Of a stretch of 64,000 bases of DNA, positions 44,800 to 55,529 are shown piece after piece. Below the pieces are notes generated by a model. That model did not search any database and was not told where the DNA came from. It saw only the letters and a program-made list of their open reading frames with translations. Origin of the DNA: Neofusicoccum parvum (lineage: Eukaryota; Ascomycota; Dothideomycetes; Botryosphaeriales; Botryosphaeriaceae); assembly GCA_020912385.1 (NCBI GenBank), contig CP087217.1, positions 1,116,001 through 1,180,000 on the forward strand, read 5' to 3'. Each line of letters opens with the position of its first letter. Positions within the stretch are counted from its first letter, which is position 1. The position numbers were made by a program, and so were the translations under genes.

Positions 44800-46384
44800 A
44801 TGGCCGAATTCAGCACGACGAAGCTCAACGCCGAGCAGCACCTGCTCCTCGTAAGCCCGCGAGCGCCGTGTGGAGCCACCAAGGTACCCTCGCTGACACC
44901 ACCCGTTCTCCACGCAGGACCAGCCGCTGCTCCGCATGCCGTACGAGCTGGCGCGCAAGAACTTCAAGACGGCCCAGCGCTACGTCGAGCGCGAGCAGAC
45001 CTTCCTCACCAAGGAGCTCAAGAGCGCGGCAAACGGCGCCGCCCACGCGTCCTCCACCGGCGACGCCAGCGCCACGCTGTCCCAGCTGGACACCATGATC
45101 AACCGCATGCAGGGCCTGAAGCGCAAGCTCGAGACGCTGCACAACGAGGAGACGGTCATCCACAAGGCTACCAAGACGCGCATCCAGCACCTCGACGATC
45201 TGTACGGCATCCCCAGTCTGGCCGACGTCAAGTACGACGAGTGGAGCAAGGTGCGTCTCGACCGCTTGCTGGTCGATTACCTGCTGCGCAGCGGATATGG
45301 CGAGAGCGCGAAGGAGCTGGCGAAGGAGAAGGGCATTGAGGAGCTAGTCGATGTCGATGCGTTTGTCCAGTGCGAGCGCATCGCCGACAGCTTGAGGAAC
45401 GGCCGCTGCCAGGAGGCGCTGGCCTGGTGTGGCGACAACAAACAAGGGCTGAAGAAACTGGAGGTCAGTAAAGTCTGTTCGCTACAGCTGTGCTCTTGGG
45501 CAAAGTGCTCGGAGGAAGGGCTCTCGGAGATATTTGCTCAAGAACGAAGCTTGCCTGGAGGCTGTTTGCCAGCAGATGGTCCACAACGTGTTCCGCTTCT
45601 GCTCATGGTATGCCAGGAAGATCGAGCTCGCACTAGCAATCTTCTTACGAAGACCCTTCCTACCAGCTCCCTTCCGAATGATCACAACGTCATGTACTAA
45701 TTGGGGCCCCAGAGCAACCTCGAGTTCGAGCTGCGTCTGCAGCAGTATGTCGAGATGGTCCGCACCGGCAACACTCAGAAGCTCACCGAGGCGACACAAC
45801 ACGCCCGGAAATATCTAGCAGCGCACTCAGACACCAAATTCGCCATTCGCGCTGCCGGCCTACTAGCATTCCCTCCCGACACACCCGCCGAGCCATACAG
45901 GGTAAGCCCCCGCATCCCGAAACCCCCAACAACTGACTAAGCCCCTCCGTAGACGCTCTACTCCCCCGACCGCTGGCCCAAGCTCGCAGAGCTCTTCGTC
46001 AAGACGCACAACACGCTCTACTCGCTCCCGCCACGCCCACTGCTCCACATTGCGCTGTCGGCCGGGCTGTCGGCGCTCAAGACGCCGTCGTGCCACTCAA
46101 AGTTCGCATCGTCCAGCTCCAACGCCAGCAGCACGTCGACGTCGGTCTGCCCCATCTGCTCGACCGAGCTCAACGAGCTGGCCCGCAACGTGCCCTACGC
46201 CCACCACACCAAGTCGTTCGTCGAGAACGACCCGGTCGTGCTGCCGACCGGCCGCATCTACGGTCGCGCTCGCCTGATGGAGATGAACGCGAAGCTGGGA
46301 ACGCCGAAGGGGTTCGTGAAGGATCCGATGGAGCCGAATTTGATTTACGAGGAGAGTCAGTTGAAGAAGGTGTTCATTTCGTGA
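44800..46384 (+). CDS. FYV10: GID/CTLH E3 ligase subunit Fyv10 (Gid9/MAEA family)
   Basis: A subunit of the GID ubiquitin ligase that degrades gluconeogenic enzymes after glucose return. Four exons were deduced: 44800-44850, 44918-45463, 45713-45901 and 45953-46384, for 405 residues. The start is [34 protein letters not shown]. The LisH region is [20 protein letters not shown], followed by the CTLH segment from [20 protein letters not shown] to the splice junction [22 protein letters not shown]-like helices come next ([20 protein letters not shown]). The degenerate RING shows [20 protein letters not shown] and the conserved [16 protein letters not shown]. Intron 2 (249 bp) is much longer than the others and is open for most of its length, which could mislead gene callers. 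Confidence 0.94.
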
Positions 46385-46940
46385 GCGGGGCGGTGCGCAG
46401 AGGATGGTTGGGGCGTCAAGATGCGATGCATGTGGTGCGTCTCTGGGCGGCATTGACGGAGTGGTACTCCTCATACGTCTCTTTCTCTATTGTGCTGGCG
46501 ACATAGCGATGACATGGGCATTTCTGCGGGGTTCGGGCGTAATTAATTGGCTGGGCAATGGTTTTGGTGCTGGTGGATTGGGAATGGATTGGTCGGAGGG
46601 ATGGGTGGGATTGCCTACTATCACAGAAGGCTTTGTTCATGAGAAAATTCATATTCTTTTGCAGCGCGAGGGAGTCAAAAACATCGATACTCCAGCTAGA
46701 CAAGGCCGAAAAGAGCGAGGTCCCGAGCACTGCCCGTACCGAAATATGCCCAGAGTCAAATACGGTGGCTCAGCGAAGGCAACAAGTATTCTCTTCCTAA
46801 CCCTGACCTTGTCTATGATCGGAATATCTCCAGTTCAACGCGTGTTTCGGTATACGCAAGGTAGCGGTGCTCGATATGTCGGCCATGCACGCCTCCACGG
46901 CCTGGTCGCAGATTGGCATGCCTATGGTCTGCCAGATGAA
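46385..46940. other. Intergenic
   Basis: GID9 3' flank. A forward frame continues through it without recognisable features. Confidence 0.4.
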
Positions 46941-47123
46941 TTAGCGAGTTTCCTTTAGCTTCTTGCCCTCGTTTGAAATCGCCTTACCAAGAATAGGCGA
47001 GCCAGGCGTGGCCGGAAGAGGTGTTTTGAGGCGCCTGAAGAACTGCCAGAGTAAGAGAATAGTTGGAGGGCAGGTGACAATCAAGGCGAGGACGGCCACT
47101 AAAGCCTCAGTCGACAGTGCCAT
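46941..47123 (-). CDS. Possible small single-pass membrane protein (60 residues)
   Basis: A short complete frame, beginning MALSTEALVAVLALIVTCPP and followed by TILLLWQFFRRLKTP. The layout is a hydrophobic helix ending in Trp-x-Phe-Phe and a basic FRRLK boundary, then a short polar Lys/Glu-rich tail ending KLKETR. Small fungal proteins of this shape exist, but I cannot name a family. An upstream or downstream exon is possible: ATTCTTGGTAAGG offers a weak donor inside it. Length alone does not prove coding, so confidence is modest. Confidence 0.4.
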   Translation of the reverse strand: MALSTEALVAVLALIVTCPPTILLLWQFFRRLKTPLPATPGSPILGKAISNEGKKLKETR

Positions 47124-48044
47124 CTAAGCCGAGATATATATTTAGACGTTGATGAGGTTGAGGGGTGCCGTATCGTTTAGAGGAAAATGCGCAAACTCGT
47201 CGCAGTAAATGTTGGCTCTTTGTTGGGTGTAAATGCTGAAAGTATCCGGCAAGTGTGGTACTGTAAAGTGTTCGGTAAGTGCAAAGACGCGTGCCAACAT
47301 TCTGGGGATACACATCCTTGCCGGCAAGCACACGCTACCAAATGGGGTTAGTTCCCAGCGGGGTGGCCACCGATTCCTGTCACACCAGCCTCAAGTATGC
47401 ATTCGGTTGAAACTGCGTTCACGGTTTTTTAATCCTTAGTCCCGTAATATTTATGCTCTGATATGATACTGCAATCTCCGCATCTTGCATAGTGGTATTT
47501 CTGCTCAGAATATAGTGTACGAGACCCGTAGCAACAACTGTGATATCAACATTTGCACCGGTCAGACACTATTCGGCAACCTAAAGAAGAAATGCGTGTT
47601 GAGGAGGCTTTAGCTGAGTAGATTTTCAAACTTGGGGTGGGACATCCCGTTGCAACAAGTTTCAAGTAGCCCAAGTGTTCCATCACTCTAATGTAGCACG
47701 CTGCGATCTAGAGGAATTCGGATTCAGGTAAAAAAAATCACGCCAATCTCAACAGCCGCGTGGTCGTCAATGACGCCGCGGCGAGCTCTCAGATGTATCA
47801 TCTCCTTGACTTCCGTCGGCCGGACTTTCCACAGTGTCACATTGGGTTGCTTGTTGGTTGCTCTAATAATACTTTTTTTTTGCCCTGGACTGATTGGACA
47901 ACCCCGAACTCCATGCTTGTAATGCTGAGCCTTCTTCACCGTCATAAATGACTACTTGTCTGTCCACCTTGACGCCGCGCAAAACCCAAGACCATAATAA
48001 GGATAAAGGACCTCCGACCCACTCTTTCACCACCATCCTCGTGT
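47124..48044. other. Intergenic, AT-rich
   Basis: Noticeably AT-richer than most of the window, with stop codons in all frames. No gene, RNA or repeat family was recognised. It could contain decayed mobile-element DNA, but I see no terminal repeats or transposase remnants. Confidence 0.4.
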
Positions 48045-49167
48045 TCAATCATCATCCGAATCGCTCTCCCCACCCTTTTTCCTCTTCTTCCTCCCACCAT
48101 CACCGCCCTTCCCCTGCCGCTTCCCACCCGCAGCAGCGCCATCCCCAGCCTCGAAGACAAAAGTCCGCGCACTTCTCTCCTCGCCCCTCCACGCTCCCCC
48201 ATTCACGCCCTCCACATTCCCCAGCGTCCGCGCATGCCTGTACCCCGGATACGCATCCGCCCTGAACCGAAAGCTCCGCTGCACCTTCAACCCCACATGC
48301 CGCGCCAGATCCCTGACGTTCCACAGCGTGTACGGCTCGCCCTCGAACAACGTCACCACGATCGTCGGGTTCGGCGACACGGCCGAATCCGGGTTCGCCG
48401 TCGGCGAGAGCAGCGGCAGCGCGGCCGTGAAGAACGAGACCAACAGCTCTTCAAGGTGCCCCTGGTCAGCAAAAACTAGAAGAAGAGAGAAAAGAAGAAA
48501 AAAAACACCAACCTTGGTTGTACCGCACCTGCCGGTTCACGTCGGTGCTCTTGCCGCCCACGTGCGGGAAGTTGAAGACGATCCGGTCCCAGCCGCCGCG
48601 GTCCTCCTCGACCAGCCCCGGCCCCGCCGCGCCCTTGCGCACCTCGCGGTGGGCGGCGAGCTTCGTGGCGTCGACGCCGGGCGCGACGCGCTGCCCCTCG
48701 CCCTCGATGTACGCGATGTTGGCGACGGCCTGCGGGTATTTGGCCTCGAGGGTGGCGCGGTCGTCGTGGGTCGTGGCGAGCACGTCGGCGCAGCCGTGGT
48801 GCTCGATGATGGAGTGGGCGTAGCTGAGGTCGCCGTCGCCGATGAGGAGGATGCGCTCGTTGGGGTCGAAGGGGATCGTTGCGGGGGGTTGCTGCTGCTG
48901 CTGCTGGTGTGGCGGCGGTTGCGACGATTGTGTCTGCGCTTGCGTCTGCGGCGAGGAGGAGGATGCGCGATGCGGATCGTCGGCGGGCGGGGCGATGGCG
49001 CTGACCGGAGGCGCTGGCTTCTGCTTCTTCTTGGGCGGCTGCTGCTGTGCCTTCTGCGGCGGTTTCTGCTGGGCGAGTTTCGTGTTGGCCTTGCCCGCGC
49101 CCGGCGTGCCGGCCAGGCGGTTGGCGCGGCCCTTCTCGAGCCAGGGCCTGGGCTTCTTGCGCGTCAT
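48045..49167 (-). CDS. BMT5: 25S rRNA (uridine-N3)-methyltransferase, BMT5-like (DUF2431)
   Basis: This nucleolar SAM-dependent enzyme is expected to methylate a uridine N3 in large-subunit rRNA. Two exons were deduced, 49167-48513 and 48460-48045, for 356 residues. The N-terminus (MTRKKPRPWLEKGRANRL) is basic, followed by a Gln/Pro-rich linker. The catalytic domain shows ERILLIGDGDLSYAHSI, the hallmark GDGDLSFS-like motif of this family, then ATTHDDRATLEAKYPQA and DRIVFNFPHVGGKSTDVNRQ, with VRYNQ-GHLEELLVSFF across the splice. Later come TIVVTLFEGEPYTLWNVRDL and VQRSFRFRADAYPGYRHART. The C-terminus is Lys/Asp-rich (GRKKRKKGGESDSDDD), fitting a nucleolar protein. The frame remains open to an upstream ATG at 49278. 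Confidence 0.9.
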
Positions 49168-49963
49168 GATCAGCGCGTCCACGCGAGACGTGCGGAGGAG
49201 GTGGGGTGGGCAGGCAATGGCGAGCGCGACGGCGCGTGAAAGCGAGGGCGCGAGGGCGCGAGAGAGCAGGGCTCGCACGGAAATTGTCGGAGGTTAAGGT
49301 GCGGCTCTGCGGGAAGCTTGGGCCCGGTCTGCGGTGGCGTAGGGCTGAGACAAGAAGCTTTGGTCAACAATCTCTGAAGCATTGATTCTTCGCTCGCCTC
49401 GCATTTTGCTCCGCCAAGGATTGCACTGGGTTTGAGCCATGCGTCTGGATGACGATCGCCCTTCTTCGCTGCCATATGCATCGGAGCCAACCCTTCGATC
49501 CATGCATGTTTTCTCAGCACTTGTGGTACTGCGCGCAGAGTGGACGACTTCAGCTCAAGAGCTGATTAGTAGCGAGTTGAAGTGTCCGTGTGATGCAGAA
49601 GTGCACTGATTGGCATAGTCAAGTCATCCGCGTATCCAACTCCCAATGGAGACGCCTTGCTCGCTTCACACTTCGTTCTAGCTGAGGCTCCTCTCTAGTA
49701 CACCAATGCTTGTCCAACTGCTGTGCTCGCACCGTCCATTTCTGGTTTGGATACAGGCCGCTACGGCTTTCCAACAAATATCACTCATGATTCTCGCTGT
49801 TCGTACACTTTCAACCATCTCATCCTGCAATCATTACCATCTTGACTTCGTTTATTTCGGAATCTATTGCAGTCGCAAAAGTGCCGCCTCCCTTATCACG
49901 GCAGCAGCAGCACGTGCTCCTAACTCCTCTCGTCATTACGCTAGCGAAAAGAAGTCTCTCCGC
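49168..49963. other. Intergenic
   Basis: This is the BMT5 5' flank. The BMT5 frame is open to 49278 and encodes an Arg/Ala/Leu-rich extension discussed as a finding. A forward frame at 49706-50227 lacks features. No RNA gene was recognised. Confidence 0.4.
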
Positions 49964-50107
49964 TTACTTCCTGCCCGCTCGCTTGGGAGCATCCGGATCC
50001 GTAAAGCCAACGAAAGCAACGAGATAACCGCCAAGGAAGAGCTCACGTGGTATCTGGCCATGCTGCAAAATGACCTTCAGAGTGCATCGCATCCGGGGAA
50101 TGTACAT
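49964..50107 (-). CDS. Possible 47-residue hydrophobic mini-protein or terminal exon
   Basis: The frame begins MYIPRMRCTLKVILQHGQIP and runs on as RELFLGGYLVAFVGF, then TDPDAPKRAGRK and stop. A basic N-terminus, one short hydrophobic helix and a polar basic tail recall small subunits of mitochondrial membrane complexes. I cannot assign it to any of them. A CAG just before codon 16 (TTTTGCAG) could instead make this the last exon of a spliced gene. It lies between BMT5 and BRE1 and would have its own promoter. The call rests on residue pattern only. Confidence 0.35.
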   Translation of the reverse strand: MYIPRMRCTLKVILQHGQIPRELFLGGYLVAFVGFTDPDAPKRAGRK

Positions 50108-50312
50108 CGCTGGCGCCACGCAAAAATCGCAAATCCTAAAGGTCCGACAATGCCCGTCTTACACGGTCGCATGTATGGATCCGGAGAGCCAGAAACGGGG
50201 CGGTGTATCCGAATGGAGCTTCCCTGAAGCCAGTCGTCGAATATCCGCACCGGGACGGGTTGGAAAGGTGGAATTATAATACAGGCTGAGTGAAGTGGAA
50301 GAAGACGCCCGC

Positions 50313-52666
50313 TCACATGTTGAGCTTCATGACATCGGCGTTGCCAAATGATCTGCCGTCGACGGGGCACTTGCGTGAGCGTCCGCGGAACTGTTCGTCA
50401 ACACAATCACGGCACATGACATGACCGCATGTCTTGATCGCCGTGTCCTTGAGGTTCTTGCGGCAGACTGGACAAAGGGCATACGACTGGATACCATTAG
50501 CTTCCCGATCAAATACACAATAAGCTTTCCACTTACACGCCACATCTCGTTCATGTCGTCCCTCTTGTCCTTGTCTTTCCAATTGCTCAATTGCCTCTCG
50601 GTTTCTTGCAGACGAACCTTCAGCTTCTCGGTCTCGCCTTCAAGCTCTCTCTGTGTGTGCTTGGATGCCAGAACCGCGCTGTCCTTGGCGTTCAACGCGT
50701 TCTTCAGTTCGGCGATCTGCGCTTGCAGACTCTCCGTCGTATTGGCCTTCTCGCCGGCCTTCTGCTGAAGAATTCTAAACTGCTCCTGGAGCCTGTTCAG
50801 AGCTTCTCCGCTCTCTGCTACTTGCTTCTCGAGGTTGATCTTCATGTTCTGGTTGGCGCTTTCGATTGACTTAAGCTGCGCAATGATTTCTGCGTTGCGT
50901 GCGTTCATCGTCTTCATGTGGCGGCATTCAGCCTCCCTGGCATCCTTTGCCTTCATCGCGGCAAAGTACTTCTGATCTGCCTTGGACTTTTCTGCTGTCA
51001 GCCGGTTCACCTGCTCTTCCCAGTTGACCAGCTCAGCCGTCTTCTTGGCAGCCAATGCTTGCGCTTTCTTCCAGGCAGCTTCCATGGACGGGAGTTCGTT
51101 GCTCAACAAGGCGTATTCCTTTTCAAGAGATGTGACTTTGCTGCGAAGTTCTTCTGGGGATAGGCTTTCCAGGTCCTGGCTTGGTGCGTCTGCTTGGGTT
51201 TCTCCCACCCTCAGACGAAGACGTTCAACCTCGGTCTCCAACGCTGCTATTCTGCTCTCCCTGGCGCTGGCTAGCTCCTTGATTTGCTCAGATGAGGCGC
51301 TGACATCATCCTGAGCTGCTTTCCGCTGGGCCAATTCGGAGGCCAGCTCATCCCTAGCATTACGAATGCGTGCCAGATCGGCTTCAGCCTTGGCCAGCTG
51401 AGCTTCAGTGTCGCTGATGGCGGCTCTCGATTCCTCATCCATCTGCATTCGGTATGCGGTGCGCTCTGCATGCAGTTTCGTTGCTTCCTCGCGGAGCTGC
51501 ACGTTAGTGGCCTCCAAATGATTAATGCGCTTGATGACGTCCTCATGTTGGCTTCTCAAAGCCTTGAAGAGATCGGTCTTGGCATAGTCCTCATTCGTCA
51601 ACCCAGCGAATTTGGCCTTCAGGGACGTGACCTCCTCTGTCAATTTCCTGTTCTCTGCTGCAAGCTGTTCGCATTGAGCCTTGCGCTTTTCAGCGACAGC
51701 GTTAGCCTCCTTACGCGCGGCCTCAATCTCAGCACTGTCCACAGAACCATTGGCGGCGGGGGGACTGTCAGCCTTCTGCTTCGAGTCATCCTTGCTTGCT
51801 GAAGGTACAGGAGCGGCTCCCAATCCAACCATTGCCACGGCTTTGCTCCTCTCACGGTCATACTTCCGCTCAGCAAGAACATAGCGTTCCGTTGCACCCT
51901 GAAGCCGAGCCTCGTACTGTTCCTTCTCTGCAATGATCCGGTGAAGCTCTGCAGTGTGCTGCTTCTCGAGCGAAAGAAGCTTGGAGAGTTGACCCTGCAG
52001 ATCTTGCACGTCGGGAGAAGCGGCCGGAATTCGGGAGAAGAGATCGGAGAGAGCCTTCTTTATACTGCTGGTACGAGAATGGAGATGTTCCTTGAAAGCC
52101 TCAGAGTCGGACGAGAGAAGAGATGTAGGGAATGGCGCGCTTTCTTTTCACAGAATTAGATTGTCTCCATCTATGCGTTCGGGGGAGGGGCGACGTACCG
52201 GAGGGCTTCGGCTCTGAAGTGGGGAGGGTGTCGTTAGCGAGGACGGCGACCTCGTCCACGAGCTGCGTGCATGTCAGTAACGGCATGAGAATGTCTGAAA
52301 TCAAGCAAAGCTACCTGAGAGAACCAGAGATCAATGATGCGCAGGTGGTCGTCGTGGTACTTGGACTTGTCCTCAAGCTCTGCCACGCGTTCCTCGAGAT
52401 CGGCCTTCCTGCGCTTGTATTCGTTCTTTTGTCGTATCAAGGCATCCTTGGTGAATTCCTGAGCGGACGCGCTGTCAGTGGTGGATCTTTAGTGGCGGAA
52501 GCAAAGCACGACTCTGGGGCTGACGAACCTCGAAAACGCGGTCGCGGTCGGTTAGCGGGTCCAGATCCGCGAGCGCCTTGGTGCCGTTGGAGAGCGTGGC
52601 CTGGCGCTTGGCAGGCGGGGCAGTGTCGTCGCGGTCGGTCATGGCTGGTCTTTTGCGGTCCTCCAT
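50313..52666 (-). CDS. BRE1: E3 ubiquitin-protein ligase BRE1
   Basis: This RING ligase monoubiquitinates histone H2B with Rad6, needed for Set1/Dot1 methylation and transcription elongation. Five exons were deduced: 52666-52529, 52458-52315, 52262-52199, 52143-50537 and 50486-50313, for 708 residues, the expected length. The start MEDRKRPAMTDRDDTAPPAK matches the family. The body is nearly continuous coiled coil (EFTKDALIRQKNEYKRRKAD; LEKEYALLSNELPSMEAAWK; NWEEQVNRLTAEKSKADQKY). The C-terminal RING, created by the last splice (MWR-SYALCPVCRKNL), reads CPVC, CGHVMCRDC and CPVD in C3HC4 order and ends MKLNM. The exon 3/4 join (KPS-ESAPFPTSLL) is the least certain, since its acceptor is GAAAAG. 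Confidence 0.94.
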
Positions 52667-53130
52667 CTTTGCAACGCCGAGGGAAGGGCCAGTGACTGAC
52701 TGAGATGCGAGCCTCATGGAAGCGGACACACGCTGCGACGCGATGGAGACCAGCAGGGACGAGACGCGGGTGGCGGCGAGGAAGCGGATGCACGCAAAGC
52801 GACCCTGGCGTCGGGGGCGGAAGGGTGCGTGGGTGATGGCGGAACGATTGGGCGTGATCGGGGGATGTTGTGAAGTTGGAGCCACTGGACAAGAAGGGGA
52901 GCGGAACGAGCACGTGACCTCGGCCTTGGCGCGATCTGCGCCCGCCGCGGCGGAAGGCCCCACCGTTGCGTTCGGCGCGACTCACCAAGAAAGCACCGGC
53001 GCCTGCGGACTTGCGCTTTTGAACGCCCACGCAACGCGACCGCCATGCCGCCCTGCCCATAGCCTGTACTGCACCATCTGCATCTTCTCCCGCGCGGACG
53101 ACCACGCTCGTTCACTGTCGCCCGCCCGCC
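52667..53130. promoter_or_regulatory. Divergent promoter region, BRE1 / BDP1
   Basis: The 464 bp between the BRE1 and BDP1 start codons holds both promoters and 5' UTRs. Long frames cross it on both strands but have no domain. GCACGTGAC at about 52910 is an E-box-like site of the kind bound by bHLH factors such as Cbf1/centromere-binding factor. No binding is shown. Confidence 0.5.
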
Positions 53131-55529
53131 ATGTCGACGTCATTTGGCAGCTCCGCCATTAGTACGCTCCTGTTCTTGCGACAGCAGTAACCTCAGCTTG
53201 CTAATGTCTGCTACCAGACAAATCGGGCAAGAAGTTCGCCCCGAAGGTTGCCAGACGCCGCCCCGCTGCTGTCACTGGCTCCGACGCAGCCTCTGCTACG
53301 TCCAGCGCAGAGCAGACTCCCACGAGCACTCCGGTCCCTTCTGCAACGCCTACCAACGAGACCGTCCAGTCCGAGGGCCAAAATGTCCTGCCTACTCCGC
53401 CTTCAACACAAGGCCCCCCTCAGCCTCCATCCACCCAGCCTGCCGCCACTAGCCAATCTGTACCGTTCGCTCAACATGCTCCAGTTAACATTCCCACCGT
53501 GACGCCACACCGAGGTGATTTGGAGGCTGGGGGAAGGTCACCCAAGCGTAGGAGGATTGAGCCCCCCGCAAATACACAGACGATGTCTGTCGAAGCAAAC
53601 TCGCCAGCATCATTGCAAATATCGGGAACTGCTGCCCCGTCAGTGGTAACAAGCCCATTCGTAGAGCAGGCAGCCGCGAACAATGGGCGCGCAGTCAGCG
53701 TTGGGCTCTCACAGGAAGCCACAAGCAACACCCAGGACAACTCTGCGCAGGCTACCACAGCAGACCCAGTCTCGCAGGCTGAAGGGCAAACGAGCGCTGA
53801 GAGTGCTGCGACAACGACCGCGCCCAAGTCCAAGAAAGTCACGCAACCAAAGGCCGTGCGAAGACGTGGTGCAGCTCGTCTCTCAAACCAGGATCTCATT
53901 CGTGAGGTCATGGGAGAGAATACTGGAGTAACCAAGCCATCGACCCATGTAACCGTGGTGGAAGAACATCCAGTGCGGGGTGAATCACAGCCAAGAACCG
54001 GTCTTGAGGGTTCTCAAATTGTAGAGCAGACGGCTACTCAAGTACAGGACGAGGCAGAGGTTCCCATCAATGCGTCGGCGCAGACAAGAGCCTCTAAGCG
54101 GGCGCCAAACGTCGCAGCAGCGAAGAGAAGAAGACAACAAGCAGCTCCCTCGCCGAGTACGGAGCAACCCGCCACTGAGCAGCATGAAACTCCACAGCTT
54201 GCTGTGCCTGATACAGTGGCTGCCGTGGAGAGCGCTCTAGATGCCAATGGACCTACGCATACTGCAGCAACGAAGAAACCACGCCAATCTCGCCCCAGGA
54301 AGCGTGCGGCGCAAGATGCACAGAACGCTGGTGAAGGATCAAGCGGAGATGTACAGGTTGCTAAGCCAAAGCGCACCAGGAAAAAGCCCAAGACTCCAGC
54401 ACGCGTGACAGACGATGATGCTGAGGAGAGGCCTGCAGATGCTGAAGTAGCAGAAGACGCAGATGGCGAGCAAAGTGCAGCGGCACGCAAGCGCCCTAGG
54501 GCCCTTTCCGAACACCTCATTTTCGATGATGAAGATCGCGAAAATCCCGAGAAGACCAGAATCAACGCTGTCTCGATGCCCATGAGCATGCTGACTAGGG
54601 ATGTCCCTATGGTTGGCACAATCTCACATCGAGAGGAGGCGCTGTCAAAAATTGACTGGGACGAGGAAAAACGCAAGCGCATCGAAGAGCGTGAGCGCAT
54701 TGCCCTGGGGGAAGAGGTAGCTCAGACGCAGGCGGAACGGGAAGCGGCTCTCGCTCGCCTCCAAGAAGCCGCTAATTCTTCTAGCGTTGCTGCTCAAGCA
54801 CCACGGATGCGCGTTGTCAATGGAGTCATGACGCTTGACACAATGTCCACACAGGTCGACCGTAATGCGCGAGCCCGCGAGGACGCAGAAGAACTTCAAG
54901 AAGTTGAGGAGGACGAACTGACCACGCGTGTCAATTCAATGTCCTGGATCAAGGCGAATCGGAAGGATCCGCGCGAGAGGACAACCTGGGGCCCCACTCG
55001 TGCAGATCGATGGTCCGACGAACAGACTGAGATGTTTTACGATGCGCTCAAGATGTTCGGGACGGACTTCTTCATCATCAGCAAGATGTTTCCTGGCAAG
55101 ACGCGCGCAAATGTCAAGCGCAAATTCGTCAAAGAAGAGCGCCTAGACGCTGATCGCGTTAAGCGTGCCCTCATTGGAGAGAGCGTCCCTATGGATTTCG
55201 AAGAGTACAAGCGGAAGACCGGCAAAGACGATGATTTCTTCCGAGATCCGGAGCAATTGCGTCAGGAATTGGAACTGGAGACCGAGCAGCAGAAGCAGGA
55301 AGTCGAGGAAGCACAGGCTAGATATGCCGAGCAACAGCGGCAGCGCAAGCTGGCGAAGCAAGGCGGGGCTGACGTGGATGGTGAGGAGGGTGAGGGCGGG
55401 GCTTCAGGCAAAAAAGGGAAGAAGAAGAAAGGCGAAGGGAAGAAGGGCAAGAAGGGTAAGGTCCCCATTGGTGGTGAGGAGATTGAAGTGGTGGAGTTCG
55501 ATGGTGACGAGCTGGAGCATCGGCGATAA
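53131..55529 (+). CDS. BDP1: Transcription factor TFIIIB component B'' (Bdp1)
   Basis: A subunit of TFIIIB, which recruits RNA polymerase III to tRNA and 5S genes. Two exons were deduced: a 31-base first exon, 53131-53161 (MSTSFGSSAI), and 53218-55529, giving 780 residues. The second exon starts NKSGKKFAPKVARRRPAAV, the conserved Bdp1 N-terminal motif, and so fixes the splice. A long disordered region with several basic patches (RSPKRRRIEPP, KPKRTRKKPKTPA) precedes the core. The extended SANT/Myb domain reads TWGPTRADRWSDEQTEMFYD, ALKMFGTDFFIISKMFPGKT and RANVKRKFVKEERLDADRVK. A Glu-rich helix and a Lys/Gly-rich tail follow. The protein is expected to be nuclear. Confidence is high because the SANT block and N-motif agree. 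Confidence 0.94.

Noticed and set aside
49706..50227. 173-codon plus-strand open frame
   Set aside because: No domain or start context, and it overlaps a more protein-like minus-strand mini-frame.
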